Below are positions 50,842-59,880 of a stretch of DNA of 64,000 nucleotides, in pieces. Below the pieces are notes generated by a model. That model searched no databases, was not told where the DNA came from, and saw only the letters and a list, made by a program, of their open reading frames with translations. How positions within the stretch are numbered: position 1 is the first letter of the stretch; each line of letters starts with the position of its first letter. Both the position numbers and the translations under genes were made by a program. Location: assembly GCF_009769735.1 (NCBI RefSeq), contig NZ_WSRO01000002.1, positions 4,848,001 through 4,912,000 of the forward strand, in the 5' to 3' direction. The stretch comes from Streptomyces sp. BA2 (GTDB lineage: Bacteria > Actinomycetota > Actinomycetes > Streptomycetales > Streptomycetaceae).

Positions 50842-50885
50842 GAGCGGGTCTCCATCAGGATGAAAGTCCTGGTGGGGGCCCGCTT
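50842..50885 (+). terminator. Terminator of tRNA-Leu
   Basis: A 19-bp stem with several G-T pairs (50842-50860 with 50867-50885) and a 6-nt loop, then TTTTC. It begins 5 bp after the tRNA. Confidence 0.75.
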
Positions 50886-50977
50886 TTCGTTGGCTTCACG
50901 CTGTCTTCTCGCTGTGCTGCTGGTGCTCTGCGGCCGCACGGTGATGTATGTCACCGGCAACCGGTTGGTGCGCCGAG

Positions 50978-51004
50978 TTGTCCACAGGCCGCGGGTTGTC
51001 CACA
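50978..51004 (+). promoter_or_regulatory. Pair of perfect DnaA boxes
   Basis: TTGTCCACA occurs at 50978-50986 and at 50996-51004, same strand, starts 18 bp apart, 83 bp before the DUF2252 gene. They share the flank AGGC. About 31 kb from oriC. Confidence 0.7.
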
Positions 51005-51086
51005 GGCTCTGACGCTGCTCGGCGCCCGGCGCTACCTTCAATGCCAGGTCAGGTCCACGGGGGCCACTGGATGGTGGGGGGTTGTC

Positions 51087-52580
51087 ATGGCGGAGTTCAA
51101 CGGTGCGCGGCTGCCGTACGTGAAGGGGTTCGCGCAGTGGCCGTCGCGGGGCGAGGCGGGCCCGGCGGCTGCCGCTTCGGCGGATTCGCCGAAGCTGGAG
51201 GGCAAGGCGCTGCGGGCGCGCGTCAGCCGTGCCTCGCACGAGTGGTTCGTCGAGGACGACGGCCGCCCCGATCCGGTCGATGCCGTGGAGGAGTCCAACC
51301 GCAGCAGGCTCCCCGAGCTCACGCCGATCCGGATGGGCAGGATGGCCGCGTCGCCCTTCGCCTTCCTGCGCGGGGCCGCCGGTCTGATGGCGTACGACCT
51401 CGCGCGGACCCCAGTGACGGGGATCGGCGCCCAGATATGCGGTGACGCCCACGCCGCGAATTTCGGTCTGTACGCGGACGCGCGAGGCGGCCTCGTCATG
51501 GACCTGAACGACTTCGACGAGACGGTGCACGGGCCCTGGGAATGGGACGTGAAGCGCCTAGCGGCCTCCCTCGTGCTCGCGGGGCGCGAGGCCGGGGCGG
51601 GCGAGGACGTCTGCAGGGAAGCGGCGTTCGACGCGGTGGGAGCCTATCGGCGCACGATGCGGCTGCTCGCGAAGCTCCCCGCGCTCGACGCGTGGAACGC
51701 CATCGCGGACGAGGAGTTGGTCTCCCACACGGACGCAAGAGATCTGCTCGGCACCCTGGAGAGCGTCTCCGAGAAGGCACGGCAGAACACGAGCGCCCGG
51801 TTCGCCGCCAAGTCGACCGAGCGCGTCGAGGGCGAGGGTGGGCTCGCGGGGCGCCGCTTCGTCGACGCCCCGCCGGTCCTTCGGCGAATACCGGACGCGG
51901 AGGCGGCCGAGGTCGCCTCCGCGCTCGCGGAGTACGTGGGCACGCTGTCCGAGGACCGGCTGCCGCTCCTCGCGCGGTACGCGGTCCAGGACGTGGCCTT
52001 CCGCGTCGTGGGCACGGGCAGCGTCGGCCTTCGGTCGTACGTGGTGCTGCTGCTCGACCACCGGGGCGAGCCGCTGGTGCTCCAGGTCAAGGAGGCACGG
52101 CCCTCCGCGCTGCTTCCGCATCTGCCCACGGCGGGCTTCACGGTGCCTGCGTCCGTCGACGAAGGGCACCGGCACGACGAAGGGCATCGGCACGAAGGCC
52201 ACCGGCACGAAGGGCACCGGGTGGTGCTCGGGCAGAAGCGGATGCAGGTGGTCAGCGACTTCCTGCTGGGGTGGACGACGGTGGCAGGGCGGGCCTTCCA
52301 GGTACGGCAGTTCAGGAACCGAAAGGGCAGCGTGGACCCGGCGGCGCTGGCCGCCGACCAGATCGACGACTACGGCCGGATGACCGGAGCCCTGCTGGCC
52401 CGCGCGCACGCGCACAGCGCCGACCCGCGGCTCATCGCGGGATACGTCGGCAAGAACGACGAGCTGGACACGGCCGTGGCGGCTTTCGCGGTGGCGTACG
52501 CGAACCGGACGGAGGCGGACCACGCGGAGCTGGTGCGCGCGGTCAAGGAGGGGCGGGTGGTGGCGGAGGCGGGGGTGTGA
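51087..52580 (+). CDS. DUF2252 family protein with histidine-rich insertion
   Basis: The 497-residue protein has the DUF2252 hallmarks PFAFLRGAAGLMAYDLA, ICGDAHAANFGLYADARG and VMDLNDFDETVHGPWEWDVKRL. The GDAHxxNFG and DFDE motifs look like the catalytic loop and metal motif of kinase-like phosphotransferases, but no substrate is known. A repeat (EGHRHDEGHRHEGHRH) interrupts it near residue 360. I chose ATG 51087, with a G-rich ribosome site; the frame is open further upstream across the tRNA, which is not coding. Confidence 0.88.
   Translation: MAEFNGARLPYVKGFAQWPSRGEAGPAAAASADSPKLEGKALRARVSRASHEWFVEDDGRPDPVDAVEESNRSRLPELTPIRMGRMAASPFAFLRGAAGLMAYDLARTPVTGIGAQICGDAHAANFGLYADARGGLVMDLNDFDETVHGPWEWDVKRLAASLVLAGREAGAGEDVCREAAFDAVGAYRRTMRLLAKLPALDAWNAIADEELVSHTDARDLLGTLESVSEKARQNTSARFAAKSTERVEGEGGLAGRRFVDAPPVLRRIPDAEAAEVASALAEYVGTLSEDRLPLLARYAVQDVAFRVVGTGSVGLRSYVVLLLDHRGEPLVLQVKEARPSALLPHLPTAGFTVPASVDEGHRHDEGHRHEGHRHEGHRVVLGQKRMQVVSDFLLGWTTVAGRAFQVRQFRNRKGSVDPAALAADQIDDYGRMTGALLARAHAHSADPRLIAGYVGKNDELDTAVAAFAVAYANRTEADHAELVRAVKEGRVVAEAGV
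52158..52223 (+). repeat. Histidine-rich 15/18-bp tandem repeat in the DUF2252 gene
   Basis: Four copies of GAAGGGCACCGGCAC-like units (two carrying an extra GAC) encode (D)EGHRH repeats in frame. The resulting His-rich loop could bind metal. Confidence 0.9.
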
Positions 52581-52615
52581 GGGGGGAGGGGCTGGGGGAG
52601 GGAGGGAGGGAGGGG
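52581..52615 (+). repeat. G-tract cluster, G-quadruplex candidate
   Basis: Seven runs of three to six G, separated by one or two bases, start right after the DUF2252 stop. The plus strand and the 3' end of the mRNA could fold as a G-quadruplex. A GGGGCCCCC hairpin-like piece follows. Confidence 0.7.
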
Positions 52616-52713
52616 CCCCCACCCAGGGTGTGTGGGCGAGGGGCCGCCGGGGGCTTGGGCGGGGCGGGCTGCCGCTCGGGCGGGGCGGTGTCGCGGTGGC
52701 CTAGGCTGGACGG

Positions 52714-53592
52714 GTGACGACCCCGGAAGCCGAGCCCACGCAGCCCCAGACGCCCGACCCTGGGCCCGCGACCGCGGGCCGCGAGGCTCCTGACGGGGCG
52801 GCGGGGCAGGGCGGCGCCGCGCGGCCGGAGGACCGGCTTGAGAAGGCGGTCCGGGCGGCGGAGCAGGCGCTGATCGAGTACGAGATCGCCGTCGAGACCT
52901 TCCGGGTCGAGGTGGAGAACTTCTCCCGGCTCCACCACCAGAAGCTCGGCCCGATGTATGCGCGCCTGGACGAGCTGGACGCCGAGATCGCCGAGGCCCG
53001 GGCCGCCCGCAGTGGTGACCCCGAGGACCGGCGCAAGGCGGACGAGGCGAGGGCGCGGGTCATGCCGATGCCGGGGGTCGAGGAGCTGTTCCACGGCTGG
53101 ATGGACGGCGACGGCCTCTATCCGGAGGCAGCCGCGATGCTGACCGATCAGTCGGTGCGGCCGCCGCAGCGGGTGCGGCCGAGCGACGAGGCCCGCAAGC
53201 TCTACCGCGAGCTCGTCCGCAAGTCCCACCCCGACCTGGCCCAGGACGACCAGGAGCGTGGCCGCCGCGAGGAGTTCATCACGCGGGTGAACGCCGCGTA
53301 CGCGCGTGGCGACGAGCCCCTGCTGCGGGAGCTGTCCGAGGAGTGGGCCGCCGGTCCAGTGGCCGAGCAGCGGTGGCCGAGCAAGAGCGAGGAGCTGTAC
53401 GCCCGCCTTGAGTGGCTCTCCCAGCGCAAGGAGCTGCTCGCCGTGGTCGCCCGGGAGCTGGAGGAGGGTGCGATCGGCGCGATGCTGCGGATGGCGCCGG
53501 ACGATCCGGACCAGCTCCTCGACGAGATCGCCGAGCAGTTGCTCGCGCAGGTCACCGAGCGCGAGGCGGAGCTTGCGCGGCTGACCGCCTAG
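52714..53592 (+). CDS. J-domain-containing protein
   Basis: The 292-residue protein has an acidic Pro-rich N-terminus, a coiled coil (about 50-115) and a DnaJ-like segment near 165-215, ARKLYRELVRKSHPDLAQDD, with the HPD motif that stimulates Hsp70 ATPase. The C-terminus is helical (ELYARLEWLSQRKELLAVVA). It lacks the Gly/Phe and zinc regions of true DnaJ, so it is a specialised co-chaperone or a decoy. The GTG start lies downstream of the G-rich tract. Confidence 0.8.
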   Translation: MTTPEAEPTQPQTPDPGPATAGREAPDGAAGQGGAARPEDRLEKAVRAAEQALIEYEIAVETFRVEVENFSRLHHQKLGPMYARLDELDAEIAEARAARSGDPEDRRKADEARARVMPMPGVEELFHGWMDGDGLYPEAAAMLTDQSVRPPQRVRPSDEARKLYRELVRKSHPDLAQDDQERGRREEFITRVNAAYARGDEPLLRELSEEWAAGPVAEQRWPSKSEELYARLEWLSQRKELLAVVARELEEGAIGAMLRMAPDDPDQLLDEIAEQLLAQVTEREAELARLTA

Positions 53593-53614
53593 CCCGTCGG
53601 GTAGCGTCGGAGGC

Positions 53615-53962
53615 ATGGCTTTCGGATCTCACGTGCCCACGGTCGGTGTCGACGACCTCGCAAGCGGCGACTTTCTCCTTGATGTCCGTGAGGACGAGGA
53701 ATGGCAGGCGGGTCACGCCGCGGGTGCGCTGCACATCCCGATGAGCGAGTTCGTCTCCCGCTACGGCGAGTTGACCGAGGCCGCGCCGCAGGACGGCAAG
53801 GTCAATGTCATCTGCCGGGTCGGCGGACGTTCGGCGCAGGTCGCCATGTATCTCGTCCAGCAGGGCATCGACGCGGTGAACGTCGACGGAGGCATGCAGA
53901 GCTGGGAGGCCGCGGGCCGGCCCGTCGTCGACGCCAAGGGCCAGCCGGGCGTCGTGATCTAG
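53615..53962 (+). CDS. Rhodanese-like sulfurtransferase
   Basis: A single-domain rhodanese of 115 residues with DVREDEEWQAGHAAGALHIP and the active loop ICRVGGRSAQVA with catalytic Cys, closing with the NVDGGMQSWEAAGRPV motif. It should transfer sulfane sulfur; the partner is unknown. It starts 23 bp after the J-domain gene and is probably co-transcribed. Confidence 0.93.
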   Translation: MAFGSHVPTVGVDDLASGDFLLDVREDEEWQAGHAAGALHIPMSEFVSRYGELTEAAPQDGKVNVICRVGGRSAQVAMYLVQQGIDAVNVDGGMQSWEAAGRPVVDAKGQPGVVI

Positions 53963-54012
53963 GTCGTCGGCTGCGGCTGCGGCCGTGGCTTCTGGGGTTG
54001 AATTCGTCGTTT

Positions 54013-55146
54013 TCAGCCGAGTGGGTGCGCGGCCAGCAGGTCGCCCAGTGCTTCCTCGTGTGCTGCTGCGGGGCCGAGGGACAGCTCCAGCTGCTTGGCC
54101 CACGCGTGGTAGCGGTGCAGGGGGTAGTCGGTGTCGGATCCGAAGCCGCCGTGCAGATGCTGGGCCGTCTGCACGACCCTGCGTACGCCGTCCGACGCCC
54201 AGATCTTGGCGACGGCCACGTCTCCGGTGGCGGGCAGGGCGCCGCTCGCGCCGGTGCTGATGCGCCAGGCGGCCTGCCAGAGGGTGACCTCCATCGCGCG
54301 CAGGTCGATGTAACGGTCGGCCGCCTGCACCGCCACGGCCTGGAAGGTGGCGACGGGGAAGCCGAATTGTTCGCGCTTGCTGGTGTATTCGCTGGTCATG
54401 CTCAGTACGCCCTCGCCGAGGCCGAGCGCGAGGGCGCAGGTCCCGGTGGCGAGCAGATCGCGCAGCCAGTCCCAGGCCCCGTCGGCCTCGATGACGTCGG
54501 TGCCGCTGATCCGTACGGATTCCAGGCCGAGCTCGCCGAGGCGTTCGCCGCTCGTGGACACCTGCTCGGCGAGGGTGAGGCCCTCGTGCGCGCGGGGTAT
54601 CAGGGCGAGGACGGCCCGGCCGGCCGATGTGTGGGCGGGCACCACGATGAGGTCGGCGTTCTGTGCCCAGGGCACTGCTGTCTGTGTGCCGTCGAGCAGC
54701 CAGTCGTCGCCGTCCTGCCGTGCGGTGACGGCGAGTTCGGCGGGGTCGTGTCCGCTGCGGCCGTTCGCCGCGACGGTCAGGACGAGCTCACCGCGGCCGG
54801 CCCGCGGCAGGATTCGCCGCTTCAACTCCCCGCTGCCGTAGGTCTGTACGGCATACGCGGCGGCGCTGCTCTCCAGGAGCGGTACCCGGGCGAGTTTCTT
54901 CGCCGACTCGCGCAGGACCAGGCAGAGGGCGATGGCGTCCAGGCCCGCGCCGCCGTGCTCGGGGTCGAGGAGCAGGCTCAGCAGATCGGCTCCGGCGAGT
55001 TTGGCCCACAGGGCGCGGTCGAAGTCCTCGGCGACGGCGCCCGGTACGAGGGCGGGGCTCGGTACGCCGTCGGGCGCGACGGAGGCGAAGAGTGCCTTCG
55101 CCGCCTCGACGGCCGCCTGCTGTTCCTCGGTGAAGGTGAAGTCCAC
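54013..55146 (-). CDS. Acyl-CoA dehydrogenase (FadE-like)
   Basis: The 377-residue flavoenzyme begins MDFTFTEEQQAAVEAAKALF. It has the family segments DPEHGGAGLDAIALCLVL, the FAD-contact YTSKREQFGFPVATFQAVAV and the C-terminal TAQHLHGGFGSDTDYPLHRY. It oxidises acyl-CoA, substrate unknown. It resembles the shorter FadE-type subunits of steroid catabolism, which work as heterotetramers. GTG 55146 with GGGAGGA upstream is the start. A KstR-type operator precedes it, supporting a sterol-related role (inference). Confidence 0.88.
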   Translation of the reverse strand: MDFTFTEEQQAAVEAAKALFASVAPDGVPSPALVPGAVAEDFDRALWAKLAGADLLSLLLDPEHGGAGLDAIALCLVLRESAKKLARVPLLESSAAAYAVQTYGSGELKRRILPRAGRGELVLTVAANGRSGHDPAELAVTARQDGDDWLLDGTQTAVPWAQNADLIVVPAHTSAGRAVLALIPRAHEGLTLAEQVSTSGERLGELGLESVRISGTDVIEADGAWDWLRDLLATGTCALALGLGEGVLSMTSEYTSKREQFGFPVATFQAVAVQAADRYIDLRAMEVTLWQAAWRISTGASGALPATGDVAVAKIWASDGVRRVVQTAQHLHGGFGSDTDYPLHRYHAWAKQLELSLGPAAAHEEALGDLLAAHPLG

Positions 55147-55203
55147 TGCTTGTCCTCCCGCGCACCGGCCCGATGATTCTGTCTCTGCTACACCCACTGT
55201 TTC

Positions 55204-55216
55204 TGACGGGTCGTCA
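55204..55216. promoter_or_regulatory. Second inverted repeat in the acyl-CoA dehydrogenase promoter
   Basis: TGACG-GGT-CGTCA, 5-bp arms, 3 bp from the KstR-type site. It resembles a TetR-family operator; the regulator is unknown. Confidence 0.4.
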
Positions 55217-55219
55217 AGA

Positions 55220-55233
55220 TAGAACAGGTTCTA
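55220..55233. promoter_or_regulatory. KstR-type operator
   Basis: TAGAACAGGTTCTA matches the KstR consensus TNNAACNNGTTNNA exactly and is a perfect 6-bp inverted repeat. It lies 73 bp upstream of the acyl-CoA dehydrogenase start. Confidence 0.75.
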
Positions 55234-55275
55234 CGGGAAGGGAACAGCGGGGGCCCTTCGGCCACTTGGGAGCCC

Positions 55276-56352
55276 TCAGCGGTCGAAGTCCAACTCCACC
55301 GTGTCCGTCGCCGGATGGGACTGGCACGCGAGCACGTACCCCGCCTCGGTCTCCTCCGGCTCCAGCGCGAAGTTGCGGTCCATCCGCACCTCGCCCGAGA
55401 CCCGGAAGGCCCGGCAGGTCCCGCACACCCCGCCCTTGCAGGCGTACGGCGCGTCCGCGCGGTTGCGCAGCACGGTGTCGAGGAGGGATTCCCCGTCCTG
55501 GACCGGCCATGTGCCGGAGCGCCCGTCGAGGGTCACCGTCACGGTGCTGTGCGCGGGGGCGGCCGTCGCGGCGGCGGGCGCCGGGGAGGCGAGGCCGTCG
55601 TCCACGTGGAATATCTCCTCGTGGATGCGCTGACGCGTCACGCCCAGGCCGCGCAGTGTCTTCTCCGCGCCCTGCACCAGACCGAACGGACCGCACAGGA
55701 ACCAGCCCGCGACCTCTTCGACGGGCAACAGCGCCGGAAGCAGTCTGCCCAGCCGCTCCTCGTCGAGCCGTCCGGAGTCGAGCCCCGACTGCTGCTCCTC
55801 CCGGGAGAGCACTGTGACCAGCTGGAACCGGTCCGGCCAGCGATCCTTGAGGTCGGCGACCTCCTCCAGGAACATCGTCGACGCGGCGGTGCGGTCGCTC
55901 CGGATGAGACAGAACGTGGCCCGCGGTTCGCGATCGAGGAGCGTCGTGACGATGGAGAGCACCGGCGTGATCCCGCTGCCGCCGACCACTGCCGCATAGC
56001 GTCCGGGTGCCGGTTCCAGCGTGAAGCGTCCGGCCGGGGTCATCACGTCGAGATCGTCGCCGACGGCGACTTCCTTCAGGGCGTACGTCGAGAAGGCGCC
56101 GCCTTCGACGAAGCGCACCCCGACCTGCAGGGTCCGCGGCTCGGAGGGGCTTTCGGGGCGGGGCGCGGGTGCGCAGATCGAGTACGTACGCCGGATCTCC
56201 GTGCCGTCGACGAAGCGGCGGACGGCGAGATGCTGGCCGGGGGCGAAGCGGTACTCCTCGCGCAGGGCGGGGGGCACTTCGAAGGTCAGCGTCACGGAGT
56301 CGTCGGTGAGCTGCTCGACCGCCGCTACCCGGAGCTGGTGAAAGCGTGCCAT
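55276..56352 (-). CDS. paaE: Phenylacetyl-CoA epoxidase reductase subunit PaaE
   Basis: PaaE passes electrons from NADPH through FAD and an iron-sulfur cluster to the PaaA diiron centre. The 358-residue protein has an FAD domain (RTYSICAP), an NAD(P) domain (GSGITPVLSIV) and a C-terminal plant-type ferredoxin domain with cluster cysteines in YACKGGVCGTCRAF and VLACQSHP. ATG 56352 overlaps the paaD stop (TGATG) and sits 5 bp from AAGGAG, so I preferred it to GTG 56355. Confidence 0.95.
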   Translation of the reverse strand: MARFHQLRVAAVEQLTDDSVTLTFEVPPALREEYRFAPGQHLAVRRFVDGTEIRRTYSICAPAPRPESPSEPRTLQVGVRFVEGGAFSTYALKEVAVGDDLDVMTPAGRFTLEPAPGRYAAVVGGSGITPVLSIVTTLLDREPRATFCLIRSDRTAASTMFLEEVADLKDRWPDRFQLVTVLSREEQQSGLDSGRLDEERLGRLLPALLPVEEVAGWFLCGPFGLVQGAEKTLRGLGVTRQRIHEEIFHVDDGLASPAPAAATAAPAHSTVTVTLDGRSGTWPVQDGESLLDTVLRNRADAPYACKGGVCGTCRAFRVSGEVRMDRNFALEPEETEAGYVLACQSHPATDTVELDFDR

Positions 56353-56843
56353 CACAACTCCTTGAAGTGGTCGAACGGTTCACGGCAGGCGACGCACCGG
56401 CGCAGGGCCTTGCAGGCCGTCGACGAGAAACGGCTGAGCAGTTCGGTGTCGGTCGAGCCGCAGTGCGGGCAGCGGACCGAGAGGGTGAGCGGTATCGGCC
56501 CGCCGGTGCTGTGCGGGCGCGGGGGCGCGATGCCGAACTCCGCCAGTTTGCGGCGGCCCTCGGCGCTGATGTCGTCGGTCGACCAGGCGGGGGAGAGCAC
56601 GGTGCGCACGGAGATCTCCGCCATGCCGCGTTCACGCAGGACCTGCTCGATGTCGGCGACCATGGTCTCTATGGCCGGACAGCCGGTGTACGTGGGGGTC
56701 AGCTCGACGTCGACCTTGCCGATGCCGCGGACGTGCACGCCGCGCAGGACGCCGAGCTCGGCCAGCGTGATGACCGGCAGCTCCGGGTCGGGCACGGAGC
56801 CCGCGAGGGCCAGGAGCTCTTCCTCGAGGGCGGTGGTCACCAT
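56352..56843 (-). CDS. paaD: PaaD, phenylacetyl-CoA epoxidase maturation protein
   Basis: The 163-residue protein has a DUF59/MIP18-like domain (SVPDPELPVITLAELGVLRG, LTPTYTGCPAIETM) and a C-terminal zinc or iron motif of paired cysteines (CPHCGST, CVACREPF). It is thought to assemble the metal centre of the epoxidase. The ATG lies inside the paaC 3' end (7-bp overlap). The long open frame upstream belongs to paaC shadow coding. Confidence 0.94.
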   Translation of the reverse strand: MVTTALEEELLALAGSVPDPELPVITLAELGVLRGVHVRGIGKVDVELTPTYTGCPAIETMVADIEQVLRERGMAEISVRTVLSPAWSTDDISAEGRRKLAEFGIAPPRPHSTGGPIPLTLSVRCPHCGSTDTELLSRFSSTACKALRRCVACREPFDHFKEL

Positions 56844-57586
56844 GACGCCCCCGGGTGGCTGCGGTGCAGGTGCTGCATCTCGGCGAGCATCCGCCCGAAG
56901 GGTTCGGTGTGCAGACCCTGGCGGCCCGCACCTGCTGCCCAGGCCCCTTCCTGTGGGCCGGTGGGCACGGTCAGGGTGGCCTTCTCGATGATGGCGGTCA
57001 CCGAGGCCGTCCAACTCGCTTGCAACGCCGGCCAGTCGACGCCTGCGGAGCCGTCCGCGCCGTCGAGGCCTTCCACCGGCTGGAACATCTCGCCGGTGAA
57101 TCGCCAGAGCGTGTCGAGCCCGCGCCGCATCCGCTCATGGCTCTCCGCCGTTCCGTCGCCGAGCCGCAGCGTCCACTGCTCCGCGTGGTCCTGGTGGTAG
57201 GCGACTTCCTTGACCGCCTTCGCCGCGAGCGGGGCGAATGTGCTGTCTCCGCTCGCCAGCTGGCCGTACAACAGCGTTTGGTACGTGGAGAAGTAGAGCT
57301 GGCGGGCGATGGTGTGGGCGAAGTCGCCGTTCGGCTGCTCGACCAGTTGGAGGTTGCGGAAGGCTCGCTCCTCGCGCAGGTAGGCCAGTTCGTCCTCGTC
57401 CCCGGCCAGGGAGAGCAGGACGCGTGCCTGGCCGAGCAGGTCAAGGGCGATGTTCGCCAGGGCGACCTCTTCCTCGAGGACGGGTGCGTGGCCCGCCCAC
57501 TCCCCCAGCCGGTGGGAGAGCACCAGCGCGTCATCGCCCAGGGCGAGGGCGGCGGCGGTGGCCGTCGGGGCCAGTGGCGCGGTCAC
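56837..57586 (-). CDS. paaC: Phenylacetyl-CoA epoxidase subunit PaaC
   Basis: A 249-residue ferritin-like structural subunit pairing with PaaA, containing LALGDDALVLSHRLGEWAGH, ANIALDLLGQARVLLSLAG and AYHQDHAEQWTLRLGDG. It helps bind PaaA but its own diiron site is incomplete in the family. GTG 57586 overlaps the paaB stop as GTGA; the longer open frame is not coding. Confidence 0.94.
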   Translation of the reverse strand: MTAPLAPTATAAALALGDDALVLSHRLGEWAGHAPVLEEEVALANIALDLLGQARVLLSLAGDEDELAYLREERAFRNLQLVEQPNGDFAHTIARQLYFSTYQTLLYGQLASGDSTFAPLAAKAVKEVAYHQDHAEQWTLRLGDGTAESHERMRRGLDTLWRFTGEMFQPVEGLDGADGSAGVDWPALQASWTASVTAIIEKATLTVPTGPQEGAWAAGAGRQGLHTEPFGRMLAEMQHLHRSHPGASW

Positions 57587-57869
57587 AGGTGCTTCACTCC
57601 GTCCGGGATGTCGTAGAAGGTCGGGTGGCGGTAGGGCTTGTCGCCCGCCGGCTCGAAGAAGGAGTCCTTCTCGTCCGGCGAGGAGGCGGTGATCTGTGTG
57701 GACGGCACGACCCAGATCGAGACGCCTTCGCTTCTGCGGGTGTAGAGATCGCGGGCGTTGCGCAGGGCCATTTCCGCGTCCGGTGCGTGCAGGCTGCCCG
57801 CGTGGGTGTGGGAGAGCCCGCGGCGGGAGCGCACGAACACCTCCCACAGCGGCCAGTCGGTCGAGCTGC

Positions 57870-57873
<4 letters not shown>
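57583..57873 (-). CDS. paaB: Phenylacetyl-CoA epoxidase subunit PaaB
   Basis: A 96-residue small subunit with the family segments [32 protein letters not shown] and the end [10 protein letters not shown]. It bridges PaaAC heterodimers. ATG overlap with the paaA stop and GTGA overlap with paaC show tight coupling. Confidence 0.96.
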
Positions 57874-58868
<995 letters not shown>

Positions 58869-58900
58869 CGCGGTCCCCCTCGACCTTTAGCTAGCTACCG

Positions 58901-58914
58901 ACCGATCGTTCGGT
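58901..58914. promoter_or_regulatory. PaaR-type operator upstream of paaA
   Basis: ACCGATCGTTCGGT matches the actinobacterial PaaR core ACCGNNCGNNCGGT. The 17-bp word CGACCGATCGTTCGGTT, slightly larger than this core, recurs on the opposite strand upstream of paaN. Confidence 0.8.
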
Positions 58915-58959
58915 TCGTGGAATTCAATGGTGCGGCTCAGCGCCATAAGGTGTCAACCC

Positions 58960-58968
58960 TGTGGATAA
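58960..58968 (-). promoter_or_regulatory. Single DnaA-type box
   Basis: TGTGGATAA, the reverse of TTATCCACA, in the 223-bp gap between divergent paaA and DUF5819 genes. Confidence 0.4.
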
Positions 58969-59091
58969 CTTCACGGACGCTGTGCCTGGCGCGCAGGCAT
59001 GAGTACCGTTCCGCTGCGACGGGCGGTAGAGAGCCGTGTGACGGGCGGGCCGACGGGCGCACCACCGTGCGGGATCGGGAATCGGGGCGGA

Positions 59092-59880
59092 ATGGACGCG
59101 AACGACAACAACGCGAACGAGCCGCCGTCCCCATCCGCTGAGCCCTTGACGGCCGCATCCCCGCCCCGCACGGGCATCGCCGCACTCTCCCCGCGCTACC
59201 AGGTGGCGGCCGCGCTCGCGCTCGCGCTCATCGCCGTCACGGCCTGCGTCCACGTAGGGATGCTCTTCCTCCACGTCGCCCCCGCGAACACCATGACCAA
59301 GCAGCACGGGCAGGCAGTCGACGACTGGATCTACCCCGAGTTCGAGCAGAACTGGAAGCTCTTCGCGCCCAACCCGATGCAGCAGAACATCGCCGTGCAG
59401 GCCCGCGCCCAGATGCGCACGGACAGCGGAACGACCCGGACCACCGGCTGGTACGACCTCTCCGCGCGCGACGGCGCCGCGATCGACGGAAATCTGCTGC
59501 CCAGCCACACGCAGCAGAACGAACTGCGCAGGGCCTGGGACTTCTACGTCGGCGCGCACGACGCGCAGAATCGTCCCCGCGGCCTGCGCGGGGAGCTCTC
59601 GGAGCGCTACATCCGCCGCATCGTGATGATGCGCGTCGAGCGCGAGGAGCCCCTCGGTAAGGGCGCCACGATCGAGCGCGTCCAGGTCCGCTCCCGGACC
59701 ACGAACGTGCCGGCCCCCGAGTGGAGCGATGAGAAGGTCACGACGAAACCGGCGCTGCGCCAGCTGCCGTGGTGGTCCGTGGAGCCCGACGACATGCCTC
59801 TGGGTAAGGCTCAGGGGTCTTCCGACAAGGCTCAGGGTTCCTCGCACAAGGCTCAGGGATCTGAGGGGGACACCCGATGA
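59092..59880 (+). CDS. DUF5819 family membrane protein
   Basis: The 262-residue protein has one membrane helix (YQVAAALALALIAVTACVHV) and an external domain with the family segment YPEFEQNWKLFAPNPMQQNI, plus QQNELRRAWDFY and LRGELSERYIRRIVMMRVE. A 21-bp repeat codes KAQGSSD/KAQGSSH near the C-terminus. I chose ATG 59092. The stop overlaps the HTTM gene (ATGA), and DUF5819 and HTTM genes are usually adjacent in Streptomyces. Function unknown. Confidence 0.85.
   Translation: MDANDNNANEPPSPSAEPLTAASPPRTGIAALSPRYQVAAALALALIAVTACVHVGMLFLHVAPANTMTKQHGQAVDDWIYPEFEQNWKLFAPNPMQQNIAVQARAQMRTDSGTTRTTGWYDLSARDGAAIDGNLLPSHTQQNELRRAWDFYVGAHDAQNRPRGLRGELSERYIRRIVMMRVEREEPLGKGATIERVQVRSRTTNVPAPEWSDEKVTTKPALRQLPWWSVEPDDMPLGKAQGSSDKAQGSSHKAQGSEGDTR
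59806..59865 (+). repeat. 21-bp tandem repeat at the DUF5819 C-terminus
   Basis: AAGGCTCAGGG-type units of 21 bp occur almost three times and code KAQGSS(D/H) in frame, in the last 25 codons. Confidence 0.9.
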
